Source: Theodoxus fluviatilis
Lineage: Eukaryota > Mollusca > Gastropoda > Cycloneritida > Neritidae
Length of the DNA: 64,000 nt
Direction of reading: 5' to 3'
NCBI GenBank assembly: GCA_034096865.1
Contig: JAWQFJ010009423.1
Coordinates: forward strand, 1 to 64,000
A model generated the notes under the pieces. That model searched no databases. It saw nothing but the letters and a program-made list of their open reading frames with translations, and was not told the origin of the DNA. This document shows, in pieces, positions 43,930 to 64,000 of this stretch. Position 1 is the stretch's first letter. Every line of letters starts with the position of its first letter. The position numbers and the translations under genes are program-made.

Positions 43930-45142
43930 TCAAACACGAAGAGCCGAACCCGCAACAACCAACTTGTTGATGCCAAAGGTGTCGTTGACACGACGAACTC
44001 GAACATCACGCAGGTAATGGCGTGTGAACACACAATCACTTCGCCAGAAAGCCGCCCTCATAAGGTGAGCCAAGGAGACATTCTTGGCAAACGCTACAGA
44101 GGTGGCAACTTTGCGGAGTTCATGAGTCCGAGAGGCACCAGCAGGAGGATCAAGCAACGCATTCTTGTACGCATCCGTAATCAAAATGCGTATCCAGCAA
44201 GAAATGGACGTCTTAGACACCTCGGAGTGATGACGCGTAAGGGGCAGAAATAGTCTCCGTTTCCGAAGACGACGGGACTGAGTTCGAGCCAGATAACATT
44301 TGAGTGCATGCACCGGACAGATCACGTAGTCAGCATCGCCAGGATCGAGAATCGAAGAGAGCCCCTTAATCTCGATGCTCTGACAGTCGGAAAGAGAGTC
44401 CTGATTCTTGCACCTAAACTCCGGCAGAAAAGACAGAATGCACGATTCGTCCCCACCGGTGAACTCTATATCCGAAGATAGACCGCTCAGAGCGTGGATC
44501 TCCCCGAGCCGACGCGCACAAGCGAGCATAACCAAAAAGACAGTCTTCTGAGAAAGACGCTTGAATGAACAAGCATCAATTGGTTCGAACTCCGAACCAG
44601 AAAGAAAACGCAGAATGAGAAAAACATCCCACAGAGGAGGAGAAATCTGACGACGGGGAAACTCATTCCGAATACCATCCAACACCTGCCTGACAGTAGG
44701 GTCGTTTGACAGAAAGGAAAACGTCAACCCCCCGTGCGGCTTTGATGGTATTTGTCACCGCCGAACGATAATTGCAGAGAGAGGCGTAGGAAAGAGAACG
44801 AGAACGGAACAAGTGGGAAAGAAAATCAGCCAAATGACACGCAGAAGGACGCAGTGGGTCAACTGAGTGAAGACGAGCCTGACAAAACCGTACCCAAACT
44901 AACCACTTCGCGTTATAATTCCGGTTCGTGCTCTCCCGGCGATGCCGTAGAGCAAGAGCAACCGACTCGCGGGAAACGCCTCGCTGCGATAACCCGCGAG
45001 CGATTGTCGCCACCCGATCAGTCGCATCAACACTGAGTGAATACCGAGTACGCACGACCGGGTCCGCCCCGAAACCCGCGCCCCTGGAGCGAGGAGTCAC
45101 AGAGAAAACGAGGATCCCCTGAGCCATCCGCGAGCTCGACAT
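43930..45142 (-). pseudogene. Element B tyrosine recombinase, one frameshift
   Basis: Two frames (45142-44663 and 44727-43930) join across a one-base insertion near 44725. The N-terminal part has LALRHRRESTNRNY and [10 protein letters not shown]. The C-terminal part keeps Arg in CARRLGEIHALS, HELR in [15 protein letters not shown], Trp in AAFWRSD and Tyr in [12 protein letters not shown]. All catalytic residues are retained and only the frameshift breaks it. Upstream frames to 45746 continue the ORF2 N-terminus, including CDCPGGLCLMP. Confidence 0.85.
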
Positions 45143-45399
45143 GAGAAACAGACTCGTCTAGAAAAGGAACTGTAACTTGAGGAGATAAAGAAGGCATCAG
45201 GCACAGACCCCCGGGACAGTCGCATGCGCCTGCCGGAGAATTGAGAACAACCCCTAGAGGAGACGCTCGGGCAACCCTGTCTCCCATGAGAACCCCCGAC
45301 CCCTGAGTGAGTCGTGACCCTCCCGAACTACCCCCCGCATAACCCTGTCTGCACTGTTGACACTGAGACAAGGGCCATGAAGGCGGAAGCGGGAGGGTA

Positions 45400-48300
45400 C
45401 TACTGAAAGTAACCCGCCTGACGAGAGGAAGGGTTAGCACCCCTACCTCGACCCCCTCCCCGGGAACCGAACCCACGCCCCCGGGGAGCTGAGAGACGGG
45501 GTGGCTGAGCACGGCCGCCCCCCACGGGAAGGGGTGTCGAAAGCAAACCGGCACCCCCACCCCCACCAGACTGACCCCCCGGCGCTTGAGGCGCCGAACC
45601 AGCCTGAGCCTGCCCTTCCGAAGAAGGACCCGGCCCACGCCTCTGCAGAGCACGCCTAAACCGCTTGCGCGAACCCGGTCCCGGCGTAAGAGGAGCGGCA
45701 GGCGTGCGAGCAAGCGACGCGAAAGAAATGGCCCGATCTTTGGCATCGGTCACCATGCGCCGCACACACTCCTCGAGCCGGTCCGAGGGAAACATCGAGT
45801 GTGACACCAGGGACAGAGAGCGCAGCTGCCGAAGCTCCGCGTCCCGAAAAGCAGTCCCCGAGAGCATGCGATCCCTCGCCAGACCCGCCAGTTGACCGCG
45901 CACATGAAGCGCCAGGGACGCCAGGAGAGAATATGTGTGATCTAACGCGTAGATCACACTCCCGACCGCCTCCTGATCTACCTCATGAGGAGGAAGCAAC
46001 TGGAACGGGCCAGTGCCTCCCTCGTGGCGAACGGCAATGGAAGGAGTCAAAGTGGCCAGGAGAGTGCCGAGCATGGCGCAGCCTTTGACACACTCAGACG
46101 ATGCCCTCTCCAGCTGTGCCAAAGTCCGAGAATCAAAGGTCACAGCCGGAACCTTGGTCACCTGGACCCCTCGCGCGTCACTCGCCGCCGCCAGAAGTGA
46201 CAGGTCGCGCGGCACAGGACGGGACACGGCCTGAAAGGGAAGGCGCTCGTCTGGCATCGAGAAAAGCCAAGGCACGTCCGCAGCCCGAAAGGAGTCCGGA
46301 GCAGAGACGGACCCAGACCACGGAAAGGAATCCGCGAGCTCTGATACGTCACCAGGAACCCTGCCCATGCAGAACTTAGTAAGCCCAGAGCGTAAGGAGC
46401 AATCCATCACCGACGCCCGGGCCAACATGTCTGCCGAAAGCAACAGCCCCAGCACTTGCACCGGAGGACCGGTCTCCATGAAGCCCTCCAAGTGGGAAAG
46501 AGAAGAAGCAAAATAGGAAGGGACTGCCCGCTGACCCACGTCCGAGGTAAAGGCTGCCATGGAAGCCAACACCGACTGACGATGCGTCCGCAAGGTCCAA
46601 CGCCGATTTCCCCAGTCCCCCAGAGACCGGAGAATTGTCTCGCACCTCTTGCTCATCAGCCGAGCCAAGCGATCCCTCACCGAGATCGTCCATAAACAGA
46701 GAGCGATAGGAGCGTTGGTCGGCTGACTCAACATCCCACCCCTCTTCCGCAGCTGCAGTGGAGCCACGGTCCGAGAACCGAACAATGCCAACTCGCTGGG
46801 CTCTGATCCGGTCGTCCTAGACTCGCCTCCCTGCCGGGAGAAACACAGTCGGTGACCCCGGAGTCAGAGAAGAAAACAGACGCATTCCTGCGCCTCCCCT
46901 CCCCCGTCAACCTTTCGGAAGCGCGGGGGGTGGGGCACATGGGCATGCACAGAAAGGGGGGCAGCGTGCTGACCGGACAAAACAGCGCCTGCTGAATGTC
47001 CGGAAGCAACGCTCTGCCGTGGCCCCACCTCAGAGCTCGACCACGCTGGAGCGCGGTGGGAATGCCTTTCTGCCCTGCTCGACCTGCCGGGAGCGCAGGG
47101 GCGGGGCACAGAAGACCGCACGGGAAGGAGGGCGGCGTGAACACCGGACCAGACAGTGTCAGCTGAATGGCCGGAAACAACATGCTGCCGTGGCCCCACC
47201 GCAGATCGCGACCTCGCGGGAGCGTGGTGGGGGTGCCGCACCGTCCCGCTCGACCTTCCGGGAGCATAGGGGCGGGGCACAGGAGAGCGCACGAGGCGGG
47301 GGGCGGCATGCTCACCGGACCAGACAGTGTCTGCTGAAAGGCCGGGATCAACACTCTGCCGTGGCCCCACCGTAGAGCTCGACCTCGCGTCAGCGTGGTG
47401 GGGGTGCCGCACCGCCCCGTTCGACCTTTCAGAAGCACAGGGGCAGGGCACAGAGGACTGCACGGGGCGGGGGGCGGCATGATCACCGGACCAGACAGTG
47501 TCTGCTGAATGGCCGGGATCAACACTCCGCCGTGGCCCCACCGCATAGCTCGACCTCGCGGGAGCGCGGTGGGGGTGCCGCACCACCCCGCTCGACCTTT
47601 CGGAAGAACGGGTGGGGCACAGGGGACCGCACAGGCAGGGGAGCGGCGTGATCACCGGACCAGACAGTGTCAGCTGAATGGGCGGGATCAACACTCTGCC
47701 GTGGTCGAACCGCAGAGCTCTACCCGTGGGGAGCGCGGGACCGCCTACCGTGAGCGCCCAATACGTACCTGTCCCAGCTCTACCTGAGGGGAGAGCGGGA
47801 CCACCTGGCGTCAGAGTGCCGCAGCGCAGCACCTTCCGAGGGCGCGGGAACGGGCCACATCTGATCGCACGAAACGTCCCAGTCCGAGCCGACCGGCTTG
47901 TACGCCTGCCCAGGAGCATGGGGACAGGAACCACAATTCCGGGCAAGGCAGGTCTCAGCCTGACCAGGCTGACCCGACCAGCCGGACACGTGGAGTGGAG
48001 GACTGAAACCAAAACAAAATTCGCGGTCTGACCTACGAGAAACAACCGACCCACCGGGAGAAGAGATATCAGAATACTCCTGTCCCACTGGCACGGGGGA
48101 GACCTCGCCAGAGGAGGGTGGCCGAGAGCCGAAAAACCCCGAGGGCTCACTTCCACCAGCAGAGAAAGCAACCGTCGGCCCAGCCACAGAGGTGACCGTC
48201 ACAATAGACCGCGTGGTGGAAACAGCAACAGCAGCGTGCGAAACAAGAACGTCCGCCTCTATACCTGTCGTCACAGGCAAAGATGCGGCCGCACGCGAAG

Positions 48301-48447
48301 CAGACCTACGCGTGGACGACGAAGCAGAAGGATGAGTAGAAGCACGCAGTCGTAGTGAGCGCGAACTCCCCTCAGCCCCGACCTCGCTGCCCCAGTCGTG
48401 TCGACTCCATTGTCCCGCACACGACCCGCGTGGGGAAGTTCCGCCAT
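45400..48447 (-). pseudogene. Element B Gag-like ORF1, frameshifted
   Basis: ATG at 48447 is homologous to the element A start (both ATGGCG, then PHA). The conserved core at 46791-45400 matches element A ([55 protein letters not shown]) and ends in a Gly/Arg-rich tail and YFQ. Frame changes occur near the ATG and within the repeat block at 46.9-47.8 kb. Confidence 0.75.
46915..47790 (-). repeat. 180-bp tandem repeats in element B ORF1
   Basis: About 4.5 units with ~180-bp spacing, containing GACCAGACAGTGTC and GTGGCCCCACCG cores. They translate to 60-residue repeats (ADTVWSG, VRHPH). They differ completely from the element A repeats but lie at the equivalent place. Confidence 0.85.
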
Positions 48448-48816
48448 GACAGGCACACGGTGTAGAAACCGACGCCGAGAAAGGGCGAACACACAGCCAC
48501 AAAGCGAACGCGCAGACAAGCAAAGCAGCAAACACACAAGCAAGTTGACGCAAGCCTGATAAAACAACGACACGCCAACTCAACAGAGAACAGTGGCGCG
48601 AGCACTCAAATTTACGAGGCGAACAAAATTCCAAACGTAAACACACAAGCGCCAAACGGACGCCAAACAGCGGCACGCCGCAGTACTTCCCTCAAGCTCC
48701 CAGCGAAGGAACAGCAAACTCCTTAAGCCACACAAAGTAACTCGAGGTAATCCCAGCACAAGTACTCCAGTGCCAGCGATAAAGTCAAAGAGGAAGAATG
48801 ACTGTCTGCACGCTGC

Positions 48817-48822
48817 TTTATA
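48817..48822 (-). promoter_or_regulatory. Candidate TATA box of element B
   Basis: On the minus strand TATAAAGCAGCG is followed about 30 nt later by TCATTC, a TATA-plus-initiator arrangement in the left terminus. The MITE inserted exactly here and duplicated TATAAA. The same TATAAAGCAGCG occurs in the other terminus near 43677. Confidence 0.5.
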
Positions 48823-49229
48823 GCAAAGAACTTGAGACAACAAGAAGCCTCACTCTAGTATCTTGTATAGTAAAAAAGCAGGACGAGATTTTGCTTACAT
48901 CACAGGTATTTTTTACGTTGCAGTCACTCACGAGTAATTTTTGCTTACTTCCCTTTAGTTTGGTTGGATCAATCATGAGTAGACGGTGTGGCCTGTGTTG
49001 CGCCTTTCTTGGCAGTTTTAACACTAGAGCAGTCACCATCAGTTTTTTTGTCAGTTTGAGAGACTCACTGGCTCATAAAATCGGTAGCTAGAGCATAATC
49101 GATTTCGCCTGCCATGGCGATCATCATGATCCAACCAAAAACAAGGGACGCAACTCACGCAAACCGCCGGCTAAATCTCGTCCTGCGTAAAATCGTGGAG
49201 TGACGCTTCTTGTTGTCTCAAGTTCTTTG
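48823..49229. mobile_element. 407-bp MITE in the left end of element B
   Basis: A perfect 25-bp inverted terminus starts CAAAGAACTTGAGAC on the left and ends GTCTCAAGTTCTTTG on the right. Further matching inner sequence (GCAGGACGAGATTTT and its complement) extends it to about 60 bp. It is flanked by TTTATA on both sides (48817-48822 and 49230-49235). The uninterrupted sequence is visible in the other terminus of B near 43670-43690. No coding capacity; superfamily unknown. Confidence 0.9.
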
Positions 49230-49420
49230 TTTATAGTACATCGCGGTCACGTGGCATTGGGAGTTACCTCCCTTTGCTTGCACACTTCCTAGCATTGTCT
49301 ACAGCGATCGGGTTGACCGGTGCAGGCAGTCACGTGGGGTATGAATTATGCAAATTCTTTTTTCGAGGTCAAAAGGTCATTATTTCACTGGCTGTCTACT
49401 GGTCAGTATGGAGGGAAAAC

Positions 49421-52400
49421 AGGTCTACTTTAGCAGACCTGAGTGAAAACTCCACTGCCACATGTCCTGTAGCCAACAGGATTGAGCCAGAGCAGGCCCC
49501 CACTCATCCCCCAAATAAGTATGGTCACTTGCACCTGTACAGTAAGCTTTGCTACACAAGTGCACAAGTCAGCTGCGGATTCTTAGTTATGTCATGGACA
49601 TTACATCATATTGGATCCATGGTTATGTGAAGGACTGACACTGGTCGTTTTCACTATGTAATGAGGCAGCTGTCTACAGGAGTTGCTGCAGGGACAGAGG
49701 AGTGGTCAGTGGGGCTCAATTTAATGGATTTCATGTCACTGGTTAGGTAAAATTTACTGGACTCCACTGTCATGAAGAGTTTTAATATCTTGGTAAAGAT
49801 GGGCGTTTCTTAACGTTGTGGCCTTATATAGGCTACAAGGCTGATTGGCCCTTAAACTCCGTCCATCCATCCATCAGCAGAGGAGTGGAAATAGGGGTTG
49901 GTTTGAATAGGGTCAATCTCCATTTTGCATCCATTTAGGGGGAGGGAACAGACTTGATTTACTGTCCGATGCCACCCACTCCCACTTGGCCTTGCTCCTC
50001 CTCTTGCTGCCCACATCCTTTTTTGGTGCTGCTTGCTTAAGGCCATGTACTGGTGAAAACAATGAAAATGCATAACACTTATCTCAAGCTGTGTTGGACT
50101 ATCACTATGAGCAATCCATCATGTAAGATGTATTTTCCAAATAAAATAAAATTGCAAAAACATGTAACCATGGCAACAAGTAGCTATCTTGAATTTTGAT
50201 CCATGAATTTTATCAATTTTGGCCCTGAGTTCTGACAGAATGCTCTGTTGATGTGTTGCCAGATTTTTATTACTAATGCTTCTATATAGGGCAATGCGAG
50301 TTACAGATGAATTAAGATATTTTAATTCAAGAAGTTATTTTCTGGACATTTCAATCACACAAGCAAACTGGAAAACAGCTGAAATTAAACCAATGTATAG
50401 TGGCAGATAGTTATGTCCCTCCCACCCCCTAAGTTCACAAAATTCCCTCTGTCAGTAGAGTAGTATGTCACTATGTGAAGACTACTCGCCAAATATCATG
50501 AAGATTGTTATAATAGCAGTGGAGTAATTGTGCCAAAGTTCTGGTACATTAAATAATACAGGAAATTGAGGAAATAATGAATGAAACTCAAGCATGCTTC
50601 CAAGTATTCACTTTTGACAAGGCTTCAGTAAAATCTTCTCATTGGCTGAAACGTTCATATTTATGTATCCTTGATAAATATTCATGTTGAGCAGCGGATG
50701 ATCTGCCAGTATGTAGAATGTTGGGCTTAAGATTGGTATTGTAAACTAAGAAGCAAAATGACAGTTTTTCTAACCGAAGGAAGGAAATTTTTTCACACAT
50801 GGGTTACAGAAATGTGAAATTATTCCAATTCAATTTCTGCCTGATGAAAGCTGGGAATGCAAAGAAATATGGTTTGGGAGGCTAATGAGAATATAACATG
50901 AAAATCAACATTTTTGCTACATGTCATCAATATCTCACCAGTACAGAAGCTTTAATTACTACAGGACTGGAGGGGTGGCAACTTAGTTGTGAAATGAAAA
51001 AAACATGCCAACTAGGACTATAAACCCATAATCTTCATTTACTTTAGACGAGGCATAGCAAGTCAACTGCCTCTCTAGTGGCAACAACTATAATTATGTA
51101 ATGGCATATTCAGCATTATCATCACTGCTACCAACATGACAACTTGTTAACTCAAGTTCAACATCAAGCCAATAGAAAAATATTATTTTTATTTTCTCTT
51201 TTGTTTACATGATTCGTTCACAAAATCTTGATCAAATAGGATGCATTGTTGCAATACATAACCAGATGTGACACTTACAGCCATTTTAACAAATTACACT
51301 TTCCAAGATAAGAGTACAATCAATTGCTAATCTACAGACACAATGATTTAAAACCCCCTGCAATCAATCTCATGATAAAATGATATCATGTGAAGATCTA
51401 GGACCATGACTTGACCACAAGGCCTCTTGCGTTGCATTCCCTGAGAGAACCAAACCCAACCAGTCATTCTTCCCATACAAGGACTACACAGTTGGTATTG
51501 GTTGTTGCGGCAACTTGTATCAAGCAATCCCTTCACTTCTGCCTCCTGACATGGGCTTTTCACACATGATCAGACTCAATTGTGACTGTTAGAGTACCAT
51601 CCACAAACTGCACCAATGACAAAATTCAAGCTTGTGGCACTGACTGAATTGAGGAAGGCATGGGGCATCTCATGATTTGCAGCAGGAATTCATCCTGACA
51701 TGATAACCTATGGTACAACTTTTCCACATGACGCAGTCAATCTGAACATTCACAACAAATAACATTCTGGACTTTAGAGGTGCGACAATCCATGGTGTTC
51801 TTGTGCTAGTGCCTTCTACATCTGTCACACTTGGTTCACTAAGTAATGACAGCTGCCAAAAGGTGCTAGTGACCTGCATCATTCCCTCAAAAAGAAACAA
51901 CAGCATATGTCTCCCACATTCAGGAGATCCATATCAGTGCAGACCTCAATCGCCAATCTCCATTGGAATGGCCTTTCAGCAGAGAAGCTAAGAAAATGCA
52001 TGCACCAAACTAAAAAGTGTTGAGCCCCTGGCAATTAAGGCCTGCTGGAAAAGAGGGTCCAACTATCGAGGACACCAACTAATGACCTAAAAGGAAACCA
52101 GGAACTTTCTCCTGTCTTACAGTGACGTAAGTGCAAATGTGAAGAAAAAAATCAAGGTGTGTAAGTATTACAAACATTAACATACAGCAGGGTCCATGGT
52201 TCAGCAAGACTAGTAAATAAGTTAGAATCACACCACATCTGCTCATGCTGCCATGGATGCTGGTGAGATGAAGATGGAACCAGGTTGTGTGTGGAAAGCG
52301 ACAGCACAGACAACAGTAGCCAGCTGGAAACTTGTGGTCCTTGCACTTCAATGATTTCCTGTGTGTGATGTGCACAGGCATCAGCGAAGAGGAGATTTGG

Positions 52401-53369
52401 CACATAGGGTGATCACATGCAGACCCAGTCCATCTCTCCTTCCCTGCCTCAGGAATTGTGGATAACTTGCAGAGGAATAATAATTCTACACATAAGTAGT
52501 TTGCTCTAGATATGGTATGCCCATTATTGGTTAACCTCTCATCTCGCATTAAAATGTGCATGCACCTGGCTCAACAGTGGAGTGCGTACTGGAATTTGAC
52601 ATACAAAACATGATTGGCACCATTTGATTGCACTTGTTAGATGTCGGTCATGTCCTCCAGCCACCATGGCAACAAGTGGCTTCCTTGGTAGCAAGCCCAG
52701 AGTTTCAATCCAGAAGATGAATATAAACATGCAAAAACACATGCACCCATCAATGACAGTGCATCTTCCTCTACACACATTGGGCCTTCAGGTCAGACCC
52801 AGACAGTTGTTTCCGCTCTATCACGCTTCCACACGCCTGGTGCTAGTGTGGATATCAAAGGCAAGAACTTCCTTCACATCCCAAGTTCTGTGATCCCTGT
52901 AAAATATTGGGCCCTGCCACAAATCTCTTTGATCAAGAATATAAACACGATGGACATCTAGGCCCAAGCTTGGAGCTGGTCAGATGTCACTGCTGTCCGT
53001 TGATATGAAAGGCTGTGCCTCTGGAAGATAACAAAACCCATTCCAAAAGGCCAAGGTTGAGCCATTGCAAAGCAGCAGGAGGAGTCTGCCTGTGCCTCCT
53101 GTATTGCACTGGGGAGGTTGGTAGTTGTGTGGTTATGCATTGTCAAGTTCTCATAAAGAAGCAAAAGTGAGCAGCCCTGTGAAATCAGTCCGCACTCAGG
53201 CCAGGGCACAGGGAGCTGGAGTTGATGGAGAGGACTGCTGGGGCATCGGTGTCTCATGGAAAGTGGCTCATGGCTCCAGTTGATAGCACAGATCACAACC
53301 AGAGATTGCTGTAGGCTTGGCTCTGCACACACACACATACACAAACATGCACACACACACAGGCTTCAT
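49421..53369. other. Possible pecanex 3'UTR and intergenic sequence
   Basis: No coding segment recognised. Read on the minus strand, the part next to the pecanex stop is probably 3'UTR. A candidate AATAAA (plus-strand TTTATT at 51188-51193) would give a ~2.2-kb UTR, which is inference. Short open frames lack domains. Confidence 0.45.
49803..49875. repeat. Dispersed repeat, also at 19606-19675
   Basis: Shares TTGTGGCCTTATA and GGCCCTTAAACTCC with the intron 2 copy and ends in (CATC)n. Confidence 0.55.
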
Positions 53370-63049
<9,680 letters not shown>

Positions 63050-63369
63050 TCAGGCTGCTTCTATAACCATAAACTCAGCACAGCTCAACAAGATTTAGTT
63101 TTCGGCAAATGCATTTCGACAGGTATGGCACCCTAGATTGGACAGCAAAGGAGAGTGGAAGGAAAGAGCAGACAAAAAAAAGGGAGGGGGGGGAGGAGGA
63201 GGATGATTGATGGAATTATACGGCTTATCCATCTTTGTAGGCTGAGTAAGGCCATTCATCACAAACAATCAATCTAGTTTGTTTCCCTAGTTACCTAGTT
63301 ATTCACCTTTCATAAATCATGTAGGGAGACTCAGTGGGTCTATTCTTTTAACCCCCAACCAACAGGGGA

Positions 63370-64000
63370 AGATCAGGCAGAGGAGGAGAAAGAGGAGGTG
63401 GCATAGGAAGAGGAGGTGGCAGAGGAGAAAGTGGCATAGGAGGAGGAGGTGGCAGAGGAGGAGGTGACAGAGGAAGAGGAGGTGGCAGAGGAGGAGGAGG
63501 TGGCAGAGGAGGCAGAGGTGACAGAAGAGGTGGTGGCAGAGGAGGAGGAGGTGGCAGAGGAAGAGGTGGCATAGGAGATGGCAGAGGAGGAGAAGGCAGA
63601 GGAGGAGGTGGAGGAACTGGCAAAGCAGGAAGAGGTGGCAGAGGAGGAGGAGGTGGCAGAGGAGGAGGAGTTGGCATAGGAAGAGGTGACAGAGGAGAGG
63701 AGGTGGCAGAGGAGGAGGTGGCAGAGGAGGAGGTGGCAGAGGAGGAGGATGAGGAACAGGCAAAGCAGGAGGTGGCAGAGGAGGAGGAGGTGGCAGAGGA
63801 GGAGGTGGCAGAGGAGGAGGAGAAGGAGGAGGAGGTGGCAGAGGAGGAGGATGAGGAACAGGCAAAGCAGGAGGTGGCAGAGGAGGAGGAGGTGGCAAAG
63901 CAGGAGGAGGTGGCAGAGGAGGAGGAGGTGGCAGAGGAGGAGGTGGCAAAGGAGGAGGTGGCAAAGACGGAGGAGGTGGCAGAGGAGGAGGAGGTGGCAA
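63370..64000. repeat. GGAGGTGGCAGA minisatellite running off the right edge
   Basis: Imperfect 12- and 15-bp units (GAGGAGGTGGCA with added GGA). On the minus strand they read as Pro-Leu repeats. It lies in the PCNX intron upstream of the 63.0-kb exon. Confidence 0.95.

Larger units (their letters stand above)
43473..49420 (-). mobile_element. DIRS-like element B, minus strand, degraded
   Basis: Same architecture as element A in reverse. Right terminus starts at 43473, the internal complementary region is near 43766-43850, and the recombinase ORF is at 43930-45142. Gag-like ORF pieces lie between 45400 and 48447, and the left terminus ends at 49420. Without the 407-bp MITE and its target repeat it is about 5.5 kb. 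Protein similarity to element A is clear across the Gag core and recombinase, but several frameshifts make B inactive. Flanks show no target duplication. No RT, RNase H or methyltransferase is seen here either. Confidence 0.85.

Noticed and set aside
63317..64000. Pro-Leu-rich minus-strand open frame
   Set aside because: It is the translation of a 12/15-bp minisatellite in a pecanex intron. No splice signals or unique sequence support a protein.

Overview
The window is eukaryotic nuclear DNA from an invertebrate. Intron-split animal genes, abundant (GA)n, (CA)n and (GACA)n microsatellites, dense nested DNA transposons and a GGTCAAGGTCA-rich dispersed repeat suggest a mollusc, probably a gastropod. 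That assignment is inference from repeat style; no species is identified.

Two conserved host genes face each other. On the plus strand, a PP2C-family phosphatase orthologous to vertebrate PPM1A/PPM1B has a likely 5'UTR exon ending at 16605 and five coding exons (17408-18259, 18785-18902, 26993-27101, 34451-34505, 39182-39196). Together they encode 382 residues with consistent splice phases. On the minus strand, the 3' end of a pecanex (PCNX) gene runs from beyond the right edge to a stop at 53370. Seven coding exons are in the window, covering the conserved C-terminal part.

1-16.4 kb is intergenic and repeat-rich. It holds a GA tract, a TIR element at 1.1-2.0 kb, a decayed LINE at 2.36-3.48 kb, CTACCGGTAG palindromes at 5.4 and 6.1 kb, a partial Tigger/pogo element with a CENP-B-type exon, small MITE-like inverted repeats, and a 958-bp non-autonomous transposon with a 5-bp target duplication.

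16.5-39.3 kb is the phosphatase gene, whose long introns are full of insertions. They contain two copies of a repeat with a dozen TCAAGGTCA sites each, a large palindrome with a THAP exon in each arm, a SAP-domain exon, a 5.8-kb DIRS-like element, and an antisense gene split by a Harbinger-like element carrying a Myb/SANT-like ORF.

43.5-49.4 kb is a second, diverged DIRS-like element on the minus strand, itself hit by a 407-bp MITE. 49.4-64 kb is the pecanex 3' end, its possible 3'UTR, and introns filled with microsatellites and minisatellites.

The most unusual content is the pair of DIRS-like elements. Both have inverted termini, an internal complementary region, no visible target duplication, a Gag-like ORF and a tyrosine recombinase ORF. 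Neither shows a recognisable reverse transcriptase, RNase H or methyltransferase.
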